The notes under the pieces were generated by a model. The model made no database searches and was not told the origin of the DNA. It worked only from the letters and a program-made list of their open reading frames with translations. DNA of 64,000 nt from Malania oleifera (taxonomy: Eukaryota; Streptophyta; Magnoliopsida; Santalales; Ximeniaceae): positions 10,988,062 through 11,052,061 of the forward strand of contig NC_080418.1 of NCBI RefSeq assembly GCF_029873635.1, written 5' to 3'. Position numbers and translations under genes: made by a program. This document shows, piece after piece, positions 13,231-23,777 of the stretch (position 1 is its first letter; each line of letters opens with the position of its first letter).

Positions 13231-13243
13231 TGGTATCAGAGTC
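13231..13243 (+). other. Primer binding site of the nested Copia (initiator Met tRNA type)
   Basis: TGGTATCAGAGTC directly abuts the LTR end. This is the standard plant Copia site complementary to the 3' end of initiator tRNA-Met. Confidence 0.85.
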
Positions 13244-13266
13244 AGGTTCCGCGTAAGAATTTTTTA

Positions 13267-16200
13267 ATGGCTGTTGAAGCTCCCAACTCATCCAAATCCT
13301 CTTTTCTGGATTTCTTCAACCTAACCAACCCCTACTGACTTGACCATGGAGATAATCCATCTCTTCCCTTAGTCCGTAATCTTCTTACTGCCGATAACTA
13401 CACTACTTGGTCGATGGCCATGTGCAGGGCTCTTCGTGCAAAAAATAAGCTCGACTTCATCAATGGCACCTTCTTTAGACCAAGTTCCACCTCAGATCCA
13501 CTCTTTGATGCGTGGGAGCGATGCAATGATTTGGTGGTTTCCTAGTTGCATAACTCCATAAATCCATCTCTCAAATCCAGCATTGCTTTGGTGGACGATG
13601 CTGCTCAGGTATGGAAAGAACTCCAAGAACGATTCACTCAATCAAATGATCATCGCATTTTTCAACTCAAAAAGGCATTAACAGGTCTCACCCAAGACAA
13701 TGACTTTGTTTCTGTTTATTTTGGCAAACTGAAGACTCTGTGGGACGAGCTTCTTCTATATGATCCCTTACCTGATTGTACCTGTGGCAAGTTGGTTGTT
13801 CTTCTTGATCGATATCAAAGGGATTGTGAAATCCGATTTCTTATGGGCCTTAATGATTCATACAATGCCACCCGCGATCAGATTATGATCTTGGATCCAT
13901 TACCTCCCATAAACAAAGTTTTTTCTATGGTTCAACAGTAGGAACTACAACATTTCATGGTGCCTAATCTCTCATCTACTGAATCCATGGCACTTGCTGT
14001 TAACTGATCTTATACTTCATATAAATTCTCTCCTAAACCTTTCAAATCATCCAAACATGATAGATCATTTTGCACCCATTGCAAAATTCAAGGTCACACT
14101 CTTGATGTTTGTTTCAAAGTAGGAAATGCTTAACCTCCAACCTGCACCCACTGTCATATGATAGGACATATTGCTACAAAGTACTATAAACTGCATGGGT
14201 ATCCACCAGGCCACAAGTTTCATGGCAAATTCACGCAGTTTAATCCATCTGCTAATATGTCTTCTCTCGACCTTGTAGAAGAAATCTCAGATGACAAGAT
14301 GACCTTCACTAAAACTCAATACCAGCAGTTGTTGGCTCTTTTGAAGCCTATTGAGACTTCCATTGCTACGCATTCAGTCAACAATGTCTAGGCAGATTGT
14401 TCACACCCACCCACCATGAATGGTATCTCTCCCTTTTCACACACTCCTTGGTTAATGGACACAGGAGCTACAGATCACATGATCTGCAACACTTCCTTCT
14501 TTTCCTCAATAACATCTTCTGTTTCATTTGTTGTTAAGCTACCTAATGGTCACATAGCTCTTGTTTCTCACATTGGTACTGTTTGTATCAATCCAAAATT
14601 AACTTTACACAATGTTTTATGTGTTCCTTTTTTCCATTTCAATTTGGTTTCTGTCAAATAGCTAATCAACTCTTTTTCTTGTTGTGTTCTTTTCCTTTCC
14701 CAATTTTGTTTTATTTAGGACCTTTTGTCATGGACCACGATTGGCATGGGTGAGATGAAAGTTGGACTTTACAATCTGATTAATGCTCCAGTCCCTCTTG
14801 CAGCTCTTTTCGATCATTTCCCCATTTCATTCCATAAAACCATTTCTATTTCAGCAATTTCCAAAGATGTGAATCTGATTTATGATCTTTGGCATTGTCG
14901 ATTGGGTCATACTCCCCTTTCAAAGCTTCATGTAATCAAAGATCCCTGCATTAGTAATCATATTTTCACTGTTTCAGATAAAAATCCATGTCTTGTTTGT
15001 CCACTTGGAAAGCATCACCGTCTCCCATTTCCTGATAGTACTTACCAGAGTACAGCTCTTTTCGAACTCATATATTGCGATATATGGGGACCTCATTCCA
15101 TTATGGCATATGATGGCACCAAATAATTTTTAACCATCGCTGATGACTATTCTCGGTGTACTTGGATATATTTGCTTAAACTCAAATCTAATGCCAGGAA
15201 GTGTATTGAGGCTTTTTGCAATCTGATTGACACTCAATTTCACACCAAAGTTCAAATCCTTCGCAGTGATAATGGTCTTGAATTTCAAATGACTGAATTC
15301 TTCAACAACTGAGGCATTATTCATCAACGAACTTGTGTGGAAACTCCACAACAAAATGGAAAGGTTGAAAGTAAACACCAGCACTTATTAAACATTGCCC
15401 GTGCCTTAAGAATTTAGTCCAACCTCCCTCTCTTGTATTGGACAGATTGCATCCTTACAGCTGCTTACATTATTAATCGCATTCGTAGTCCATTACTTTC
15501 AAATAAAACACCATTTGAGCTATTGTTTAACAAGCTTCCCACATACTCTCACATGAAAGTATTTGGGTGCCTTTGTTTTGCTTCCATCATCTCCCAAAAT
15601 CGCCACAAATTTGATCCAAGAGGTCGACATTGTGTTTTCCTCGGTTATCCCTTTGGTATAAAAGGCTACAAATTACTTGATCTCAATACCAAGTCTGTTT
15701 TCATATCTAGGGATGTTACATTCCATGAACACATCTTTCCCTTGCATCAACTAACTACTCCTACATCCCCTCCTCTATCTTTATCTTTACCCTCTCCTTA
15801 TCCCATACAATCTGCCTCATTACATCCTCCTCCTTCTCCTTCTCCTTCCTTAATTCCTCCCAACTCCACATTAGACAATTCCTCCCTACCTTCCTCACTT
15901 ATCTCACCCCTTCCCATTTCTCCCCTTCCCAATTTACCTGCCGCATTATCACCACATATTCCTTCACCTTCCACAGATTCTCCTCCTTTAATCAACCCTA
16001 CTATTCCAGCACCTCCCCTCCTTCGCAGATCCACTTGTGCCAGAACAGCTCCTCATTATTTACATGACTTTCATTGTCAATAGGCCAGCTCCATTTCATC
16101 TAACCAATTATTGGACATGGCTGCCCCTCACCCCGGTATTTCTTTTCCTCTATCTTCTTCTATTTCTTATGCACGTTTATCACCTTCTTTTGCTTTATTT

Positions 16201-17776
16201 TCTTCTACCATTTCTTCACAACAAGACCCCCAATCTTTCAATCAAGCTGCCAAGGGCCCTGATTAGTGCATAGCAATGAAAACTGAAACTGCAGCCTTAG
16301 AATTCAACAACACGTAGGTCCTTACAGATTTACCTCTTAGGAAATCTCCAATTGATTGCAAATATGTGTATAAAAGCAAATACAATTCTGATGGTACTCT
16401 TGAAAGGAAGAAAGCATGCTTAGTTGCTCGTGGTTTTAGTTAGCAAGAGGGTGTGGATTATCATGAAACCTTTTCTCCCATTGCCAAAATTGTTACAGTT
16501 CGCACTCTGCTTGCCTTGGCTGCCATTAAAGGGTGGCATTTGCAGTAGTTTGATGTTAACAATGCTTTCATTCATGGTGATTTACATGAAGAAATATATA
16601 TGAAGAAGCCCCCAGGATACACTAAAGGTCACCCAAGCCAGGTTTGCCGACTCCTCAAAAGTCTTTATGGCTTTAAATAGGCCTCATGACAATGGTATGA
16701 TAAATTTTCTCAATATTTAATTAGTTTTGGTTTCCAATAATCCAAGGCTGATTATAGCCTTTTTACTTGTCTAACTGCTACTAGTTTCACAACTCTTCTT
16801 GTCTATGTCGATGACATAATTGTTGCTAGCAGCTCCCTTACCTCCATTTCCCTTCTCCGTAATTTTTTAAACAATCATTTCCGTATCAAAGATCTTGGTC
16901 CCCTACGGTATTTCTTAGGCATTGAAGTGGCTCGATTACCCGAAGGAATTTTTCTCTGCCCACACAAATACGCATTAGATATTTTAGCTGACACTGGTCA
17001 TCTTGCTTCCAAACCCTTTAAACTTCCCATGGATTAGAACCACAAATTATCAAAATCCTCTGGTCTCCCTTTGTCTGATCCCACTCCTTATCACCAACTC
17101 ATTGGCCGTTTGCTTTACCTTACCCTCACCAGACCTGACATTAGCTATCCTATTCAAGTCCTAAGTCAATACATGGATCATCCTTCAACTACTCACCTCA
17201 CTGCAGCACAAAAAGTGCTTCGCTACCTCAAGCAAGCACATGGCCAAGGCATCCTTTTGTCCGCTGCTTCTATTTAGCTCATTAGTTATTCTGATTCGGA
17301 CTGGGCTTCTTGCCTATACTCTCGCAGATCTGTAACTGGTTTTTGTGTTTTTCTGGGACAATCTCTCATCTCTTGGTGGTCAAAGAAGCAAACTATGGTT
17401 TCCCGATCCGCTGCTAAGGCTGAATACTGGGCCATGGCCTCCATCTCTACCGAACTCACATAGCTCTAACATTTATTGATTGATCTTTCCCATCTCTCAC
17501 CCTCAACCAGTTGAGTTATTTTGTGACAATCAAGCTGCTTTACACATTGCTGCGAACCTAGTGTTTCACGAAAGGACAAAACACATTGAAGTGAATTGTC
17601 ATCTTATTCGGGACAATATACAAGCTAGCACTCTCCGGACTGCTCACGTTTCTACTCAGTTGCAGGTTGCAGATATGTTTACCAAGTCCCTCCCATCTCA
17701 TTTACTCTACTTACATCTATCCAAGCTAGGAGTAGCTGACATCTACTCTCCATCTTGCGCCCGAGGGGGGGGGGGG
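13267..17776 (+). pseudogene. Copia gag-pol polyprotein, full length but riddled with stop codons
   Basis: From the ATG at 13267 one reading frame can be followed to about 17470 with 23 in-frame stops and no frameshift; a single frameshift near 17485 moves the RNase H end into another frame. Domains in order: gag (LTADNYTTWSMAMCRALRAK), two zinc knuckles (CTHCKIQGHTLDVC; the second has Tyr in place of the last Cys), protease (PWLMDTGATDHMIC), integrase (LWHCRLGHTPLSK, YCDIWGPHS, LRSDNGLEF), a Pro/Ser-rich linker near 15750-16000, RT (CKYVYKSKYNSDGTLERKKA and intact YVDDIIVAS at about 16804), and RNase H ([17 protein letters not shown]). Fifteen stops are TAG, four TGA, four TAA. Most stand where relatives have Gln, Arg or Trp. 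The order integrase before RT confirms Copia. Confidence 0.92.
17763..17776 (+). other. Polypurine tract of the nested Copia
   Basis: CGAGGGGGGGGGGGG immediately before the 3' LTR, as expected for plus-strand priming. The G run is unusually long and pure. Confidence 0.7.
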
Positions 17777-18080
17777 GCTATTAGAGCAATCCCATGTCCA
17801 TGCTGCAACTCAGCCCTATCCTACATCAGCTGGGTACACCTCATGTGATGCTAATTCAGGAAATTTACAAAATAGCCCCATCTACAGCTGAAGTGTCTTT
17901 GTACCATTTTGTAATTACTCAATTTGTTTTAACTAGTTGTTAGAATATTTTTTGGTTGTTACAATCTGTTTTTACCTTTCCCTGTATAAATAATCAAGAT
18001 CATGTATAGTTTATACATATAGAAAATTAATACATTTTCAGAGCTTTTCTGCAGTAGTTTTTCCTTTCTCTGTTCTTACA
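17777..18080 (+). mobile_element. 3' LTR of the nested Copia element
   Basis: Matches the 5' LTR at 12936-13230 with many substitutions and a few small indels, indicating an old insertion. It ends CTGTTCTTACA at 18080, after which the Athila-like LTR resumes. Confidence 0.82.
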
Positions 18081-19149
18081 CATGCTGCCAACTCACAATA
18101 CCCAGCCCACATACATGCATGCTTCTTTGCTTCTTGGCCGCTTCTTCAGGTGGTTGGGTTATGCAACGTGTTCTCTTCACATGCAAATACATGACCTGAG
18201 TCCAACTTCTTAACGTGCAAGGTCCACTTGCATCATGACTTCTTTATATGGGATTCCTTGATGAAGTTCATGGACAACCCACTTCAATTCCTCACAGCTT
18301 TGATTTGGACTCCAGCTCACATACACAACTCACCTTACATGCATGGCCCATGCACACACGGCTTCATGTTAGATTCAAGCCCATGCACACACGACTCTTC
18401 AATTTCATGCATGGCTCGGCTTGCAAAAATTATCCTGCAATAATTAAACAAAATTCATAAGTTTATGGAAAAAATAGGATAATCACCTTAATATTATCAA
18501 ATGAGCTTAATGATTAAAATATTTGACATAATTAAGAATTTAATTAAAATGGTAACACTTAATAAATGCATTTAAATACTTAATTACGCAACTTTGATGC
18601 GTAATCAATAATGAAAAGAGGACCCGAAAAACCAGATTCGATTTGTGGATCTGATCCATATAGTTCGACCCAGTGACTCGACCTATTTGACCGGGTTAAT
18701 TTGTTTGATCCAAGGACTTGCATACCCAAGTCAGATATGGGTCCATTAATATTCCAAGCCCATTTTTGAATTTTAATCTAATAATGGGCTGAACCCACTC
18801 GTTAAAATTGAGCCCATCTGCTTAGTTTAGACCCAAATGTGGACCTAGGTCTAATTTCAATTAAAATCTAACAGAGCTCATACCAAACCGAAATCCAACT
18901 CGGCGAGTTAACTCATTAAGTCAATTCGAACTCAGCCCATTGAGTTAAGAGGAGTCCAACAAAGAAAAATATATTAAAAAAAAACAAAATAAAAGGAAAT
19001 CAATGTTTGGTTTGCAAGAAATAAAGAGGAAAAGGAGAAAAATACTTAGCTCAGGTTTCATTTTTATGCGGATCCGAGGAACCCAAGGAGCTCATCTCCA
19101 TTATAGATTAGATCTGGAAGGAAGAAGTCGTAGTTGATGAGGAAATAGC

Positions 19150-19330
19150 AAAAAATGAGAAGAAGAAGCAAAATAGAAAAGGATTGAAGAAGAAGAAGAA
19201 GAAGAAGAAGAAGAAGAAGAAGGAAGGAAGGAGGTTGAGAGAGAGAAATAGAGACGTGGAGAGGAGCAGATCTGGAGGACCGAATAGGAGAAGTGAAAAG
19301 AAGAAGAAGAAGAAGAAGAAGAAAAAGAAG

Positions 19331-19418
<88 letters not shown>

Positions 19419-19636
19419 TTGCGAAGAGGAGTAGATCTAGAAGATTGAACAGGAGAAGAGAAAAGAAGAAGAAGAAGAAGAAGAAGAAGAAGAAGAAGAA
19501 AAGGAAGAAAAAGAGAAGGAGGCCGAGAGAGAGAGAGAGACGGAGAGGAGCAGATCTGGAGGACCGAACAGGAGAAGAAGAAGAAGAAGAAAAAGAAAAA
19601 AGTAGAAGAAGAAGACACGGAGAGTGAGAGAGACGC

Positions 19637-19675
<39 letters not shown>

Positions 19676-19735
19676 GAGAGAGAGAAGAGAATTTGGTGGA
19701 GAAGAGAGAGAGAGAGAAGATTGAGAAATGAGAGA
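19150..19735 (+). repeat. Purine-strand microsatellite tract (GAA and GA repeats)
   Basis: Nearly 600 bp in which the plus strand is almost all purine: alternating (GAA)n and (GA)n blocks, with two to three copies of a GAGGAGCAGATCTGGAGGAC-type spacer (about 19260, 19425, 19545). It lies in the third block of the Tat-like LTR. Long ORFs here are repeat artefacts. Confidence 0.9.
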
Positions 19736-19740
19736 AAATT

Positions 19741-20336
19741 GAGGATTTTTTTTTAACTATTTTTATTTGTTACTTGTTTTATTCATTATTTTATTTGATA
19801 TTTTAAATATTTTTTTTGTTAATTAATGTTTAAATTTGTTTTTAATTTTAAAATTGGAAAAAATAGCAGAAAATAATAAAAAAATTAGAAAAAATAGGGA
19901 AAATTTTAGAAAATTTTTTTTTTGAAGTCAAGAAAAATATTTTGAGTTATTTTGGCTTCAAATTTTTTAAAAAATGGAAAATAACATACAAAAAAAAATT
20001 AAAATTTTGTTTTAAAAATCTTAGAAAATTTTTATAAAAAAAATTGAATTTTTTTAAGAAAATTTTTACAAGGATTTTGAAAATCTAGGAATGTTTTCAA
20101 GGATACTTTTTATGATTTTATTTATTTTTATGTGAGCGTATCTTGATGATTTCTATAAGGATAAAGAGGTATTTCATACCTCACCTATATTAGCTCTAAG
20201 GAGGTTTATCTAATAAGATCTCCTCATTTGGAAGTCCTATTAGACATTCCTAAATCGTACTTTAATTTTTATTTTTTTAAAATTTATTTATTTATTTATT
20301 TTAAAGGAGTGAATTAAAGACCAACAAATTCATTTG
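19741..20336. other. AT-rich LTR-derived stretch, no gene
   Basis: Very AT-rich DNA with many A and T runs, inside the region assigned to the Tat-like 3' LTR. No coding or RNA signal was seen. Confidence 0.4.
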
Positions 20337-20615
20337 AGGATAATTCATAACTAATTAGGTACCGTTTGTAGAATAGATGTGTAGGGGGTGCTAATACATT
20401 TCTCTCGCATAATCGAACTCCAAATCATGGTTCTGGTAAAATAGACTGAAACTACTGATTCCTTGGCTTAAGAATAGTTTAGAGACTAATCAATAAATAG
20501 TAAATAGATGTTCTAACTGCACAAAGGTAGATATTAGGTTAGTAGTGACTTTATTCAAATTTCAATATCTATCATCCTACGCCATTCCGAACCCTTTCTT
20601 CGAAACGTTGCGACA

Positions 20616-21306
20616 TGACCTATACTAGAGTATGGCGATCCCCATTCATTTTGAACTATGAACTCCAATATGACTAGTAAATGCTTGTAACAGCATGCCT
20701 TTGTGGCGCTTCTCTAATGCAGGAAAATTTTACAGAATTGAGATTTTGGTGCAATTCAGCTGATTTCTACCGGGTAGCATTGTGTTTCCTGCAATTCCCA
20801 TCCATCCTGGGCCTTTTTTACCTAAAAAGGTCATTTCACCGGTGTCCTAAAAAACACTAGCCTGCCAAAGCATTTTTTTTTGGTGACAGATGGCATGCAT
20901 CACGTGACGATACCTTTATTTAAAAAACAATGGAGGTCATGTCTTTTATTTAAAAAATGCTAGACAATTCAACGTTTGGGAACGTATTAAATAGAAAAAT
21001 AAAGTTTACTTGAACTTTTCTTAAATATTTTTAAATAAAATAAAACTAAATACCAAAAAAAAAAAAAAAAAAAACACTCTAGAAACTCTCCCCTTCTGAC
21101 TTTTTGAAGAAGGTGGCTTTGCTTGGAATCCTCCAAAACCCGACAAGCAGCAGCCCTATCCTATCCTCCGTAGTCCACGCCCCTTTTTTTAAAGCGAGGA
21201 TTTTCTCAACAAAGCCGAGGTTCCAACAGGAATGGCCAGCAGCAATGAAAAACAGAGCAGGAGTCCAATTTCGTAATTCCCCAATTCCGAAGCAAGAAAA
21301 ATGCCT
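20616..21306. other. Intergenic region downstream of the GRAS gene
   Basis: Starts at the end of the Tat-like LTR and runs to the GRAS stop codon. Contains AT-rich DNA and an A run at about 21054-21074. On the minus strand this is 3' flank and probably holds the 3' UTR; no poly(A) site can be fixed by eye. Confidence 0.5.
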
Positions 21307-23238
21307 TCAAGAATCCTGTGGAACCCAACAGGAGAGGGCCATCAAGATCCGGCCTTTCCATCCCTGCAGCACCCAATTGCCATCTTCATCTACCAAAAAA
21401 TCATTTTTGTAGCCAGATTTCACCTTAGCCCTCATTGTGTTCATAAGTTCCCTATCCAATGGGAGCTGCCTGAACCCAGCCCTCGTATTCCGGACCTTCC
21501 ATTGCTTGTACGTCTCGGGCCTCAAAATCCTTGTCGAACCCTCACAGGCTGTGATATTGATAGCCTCCCGCCCAAAAAACTCTTTCTCAAACATCAACCT
21601 CTCTTGACTTTCCTGGGTATAGTTAGCATCCATCATATCAAATAATGCTGAATAGTGGAAGAGTGCCTCTCGAAACCGAGTGACAAAGAAAGAGGCATTG
21701 TAGGACCCATTATAAACACCGTGGATGAATATATTGGGATTTATCTTCCGGATTAAGTTTAGAACAGCATTCCTTGGACTATGCAACGCAACTGTCTCGT
21801 CAAACACAGTCTCAAGTCGAAACAAGCAATTTACAACAACGACTTCATTTCTGTCAATCTTGAAGTCTGAAGTTCGAATGGTTTCCCATTTCTTTGCTAT
21901 GGCATTGTACTCAAATGGAACATTAAAGCGATCGCAATACCTTGCCAGACGACGCCCTGTTTCCTCAACTTTTCTTGCTGGGCGGAAACCAGGTTCGGGA
22001 AACTCTATGCCTGTAATCCGAAGCTTGGGAGGTCTACCAACCCGGGACAAGAGATCCTGGATAAACATGGGCCATTGGTAACCATGTAGGATGCCAAAAT
22101 CTATAACATGAAGCACCCTTCTTCTTTCAGCTAAATTCAAAATATGGTGGTTCGCAAAATAAAAACTGATCCTTCTGAATGGGCAGACTGAAACAAAATA
22201 CTGGTAAGCTTTCAACATATCGACAGCTGATGGTCTCTTGGAAGACAAGGCAGCACAAATTTGAGCCCCGGTGCCACACAAGCGTGCCTCAAGGCCATTG
22301 GCAAAATAATGGGCAGACCTTTGAGACCCATCTCCATAAGGAGAAGAGTGCTGCCTGATCTGCTTTAGCTTTTCCTCAGCAGCCTCCCAATCATCAGCAG
22401 TGATATATTGTGCACAATGAATGAGAAGAGTCCTCAAATCCACTGCATTTTTATTTCCATCTCTCTTTGCACGACCCTTCCCAATGTTAAAGCTGCATTG
22501 CTTTTGCTGCCCATTCTGCTGTAGCAACTCACCTGCACCATTATGCAAATTTTCATGAGCATTGCACTCTATAGGCTTCTTATTTCCATCAGGAAAGAGA
22601 AAAACCTTATCAAGCATTTCCGATAACTCGTCCTCTTCCCCGCAAACCGCCAATTGCTTACTACTCCTTTCTTCTTGTGTATCCATATCTATACTCTCCC
22701 TGTGATGTTTCTTCTTTCCATTCACACTGTTAAGCAAATTTTCCTCACCTTTCTCTGCCTCTGCATCAGTAACAGGACAATTTTCATACGGAAGGAATTT
22801 ACTAGCTTCCTCTAGTCCTTTTCTAAAATGCAGTATGGACTCGCATCTGCCAAAAGTACTGGGAAGAAGTGTACTCACTGGTGAATCTGTCAACCCATCA
22901 TATCTCACCCTGGAGCTGAAGGGCATTTGAAAAGTGGACTGAGAAACAGAGTCACTAGTAGCGTCACTGCCGCTAAAACCGTTGTCGGATGAAAAAGTAT
23001 GAGGGATGCAGAGAGGGGTTTTGCTGGGTGAGAGAGGATATTTCTTACCCAGAACTTCGTAGAATGATTTTTCAGCAGCTTGCAGAACTAATGGGTCAAG
23101 GAACATGCACGATTGCTGCTCCACGTTGTCTTCCATAAGCATTTGCCCTATGTACTGTATAGTCTGGAAAATACTACCAGAACAGCCACCGCTGTCGGAA
23201 GAATCAACCTCCGGATTCACAAGCGAAGGCCGAGCCAT
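21307..23238 (-). CDS. GRAS-family transcription factor, LISCL (SCL9/14/33-like) subfamily
   Basis: A 643-residue intronless ORF, intact from ATG (23238) to TGA (21307-21309). GRAS proteins are plant nuclear regulators; LISCL members activate stress- and development-related transcription through an acidic N-terminus (family knowledge). The N-terminus has the subfamily signature IQYIGQMLMEDNVEQQSCMF (28-47) followed by DPLVLQAAEKSFYEVLG, then an acidic EEDELSEMLDKVFLFPDG segment (201-218). The GRAS domain spans about 266-640: leucine repeat I from VDLRTLLIHCAQ, the VHIID-type motif VLHVIDFGILHGYQWP (375-390), the PFYRE region RFREALFHYSALFDMMD (521-537), and the SAW motif WVLQGWKGRILMALSCW (622-638). 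No signal peptide or membrane segment is seen. Length and motifs are complete, so it looks functional. It is the only host gene in the window, flanked by retrotransposons on both sides. The exact orthologue is not assigned. Confidence 0.95.
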   Translation of the reverse strand: MARPSLVNPEVDSSDSGGCSGSIFQTIQYIGQMLMEDNVEQQSCMFLDPLVLQAAEKSFYEVLGKKYPLSPSKTPLCIPHTFSSDNGFSGSDATSDSVSQSTFQMPFSSRVRYDGLTDSPVSTLLPSTFGRCESILHFRKGLEEASKFLPYENCPVTDAEAEKGEENLLNSVNGKKKHHRESIDMDTQEERSSKQLAVCGEEDELSEMLDKVFLFPDGNKKPIECNAHENLHNGAGELLQQNGQQKQCSFNIGKGRAKRDGNKNAVDLRTLLIHCAQYITADDWEAAEEKLKQIRQHSSPYGDGSQRSAHYFANGLEARLCGTGAQICAALSSKRPSAVDMLKAYQYFVSVCPFRRISFYFANHHILNLAERRRVLHVIDFGILHGYQWPMFIQDLLSRVGRPPKLRITGIEFPEPGFRPARKVEETGRRLARYCDRFNVPFEYNAIAKKWETIRTSDFKIDRNEVVVVNCLFRLETVFDETVALHSPRNAVLNLIRKINPNIFIHGVYNGSYNASFFVTRFREALFHYSALFDMMDANYTQESQERLMFEKEFFGREAINITACEGSTRILRPETYKQWKVRNTRAGFRQLPLDRELMNTMRAKVKSGYKNDFLVDEDGNWVLQGWKGRILMALSCWVPQDS

Positions 23239-23777
23239 GAAGTTGAGCTACAAATAGTTGTTTTTGAAGTTGAATCCGTTAACTGGGTTAAACGATTTGA
23301 AGCTTGATTTCGCTACTGTTTTTGGATTCGCAGAAAATGTTAATGGGTGAACCCGCAACCGTCAACACAGCAAACCCAATTGAAGCATCCCCGAGAATTT
23401 GATTGCAATCCAGAAATTTTTGAATCCAAAATCTTGTAAGAAAAGTAGAAAGGAGGAAGAATCGGGAGTGAGGTAAGAAAAGGAAGAAGAAGCACTGGCA
23501 ACAAAATTAATCATAGCAGGAAACGAAGAAGAGGATAACGCAGCGTTTGCGAACGGGTCATGATCTAATGGGTCACTCATAATCCGCCCGGTTAAAATGG
23601 GTTCGGGTCTTTCAAAGTTAATTCGTATATAAACGGGATTAACTCGTGACCCACCCATTTCTAAATGGGTCAACTCGGATTCAGGTCGGGTGACCCATTT
23701 ATTTACAAATATATACCTATTTTACAAGAAACTCTAATCTATCTTATAGTTTAGAGATTCTTACATGATAGAAATGA
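23239..23777 (-). promoter_or_regulatory. 5' flank / probable promoter and 5' UTR of the GRAS gene
   Basis: About 540 bp separate the GRAS start codon from a Sirevirus-like LTR. On the minus strand a TTTATATACG TATA-like stretch occurs near 23630. Around 23560-23705 the words TGGGTCA/TGACCCA recur several times in both orientations, which looks like a small old repeat fragment. A 103-codon ORF here (23362-23673) has no recognisable domain and I do not call it a gene. Confidence 0.4.

Larger units (their letters stand above)
11611..18607 (-). mobile_element. Athila-like LTR (minus strand), interrupted by a Copia element
   Basis: Read on the minus strand it begins TGATTACGCATCAAAG at 18607 and ends GAGTGAGTCA at 11611. 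The LTR at 26423-28356 shares this start (TGATTACG), this end, and an internal block around CCTAAACTGTGTTCAGTGA. After removing the inserted Copia (12936-18080) about 1.85 kb remains, close to the 1,934 bp of the 26423 copy. A short CT run (minus strand, near 12555) matches the CT microsatellite in the other copies. No primer binding site follows the LTR, so it appears solo, but I find no matching target-site duplication (GTACT against ATAAT). Confidence 0.75.
9038..20615 (+). mobile_element. 3' LTR of the Tat/Ogre-like Gypsy element, split by nested insertions
   Basis: The LTR starts TGTAGACACCCC at 9038, typical of this lineage, after a purine-rich tract (AAAGAGAGGTAG). It ends near 20615 in a region matching the 5' LTR stub at 4273-4547. 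LTR-derived blocks are 9038-9304, 11133-11610 and 18608-20615, about 2.75 kb in total; the rest is inserted DNA. The middle block has a TATA box at 11188. Continuity between the second and third blocks is inferred from position and not shown by a target-site duplication. Confidence 0.65.

Noticed and set aside
13231..13243. tRNA gene fragments at the primer binding sites (also 4551, 28363, 35678)
   Set aside because: Only the short complement of a tRNA 3' end is present; no cloverleaf.
19064..19627. Long ORFs on both strands (184 and 147 codons) in the GA/GAA tract
   Set aside because: Lys/Arg/Glu-only or Ser/Leu-only translations of a microsatellite; no domain.
21104..22081. Plus-strand ORFs overlapping the GRAS gene
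   Set aside because: Shadows of the GRAS coding strand.
23362..23673. 103-codon minus-strand ORF upstream of the GRAS gene
   Set aside because: No family resemblance; lies in probable 5' flank with repeat-like TGGGTCA words.
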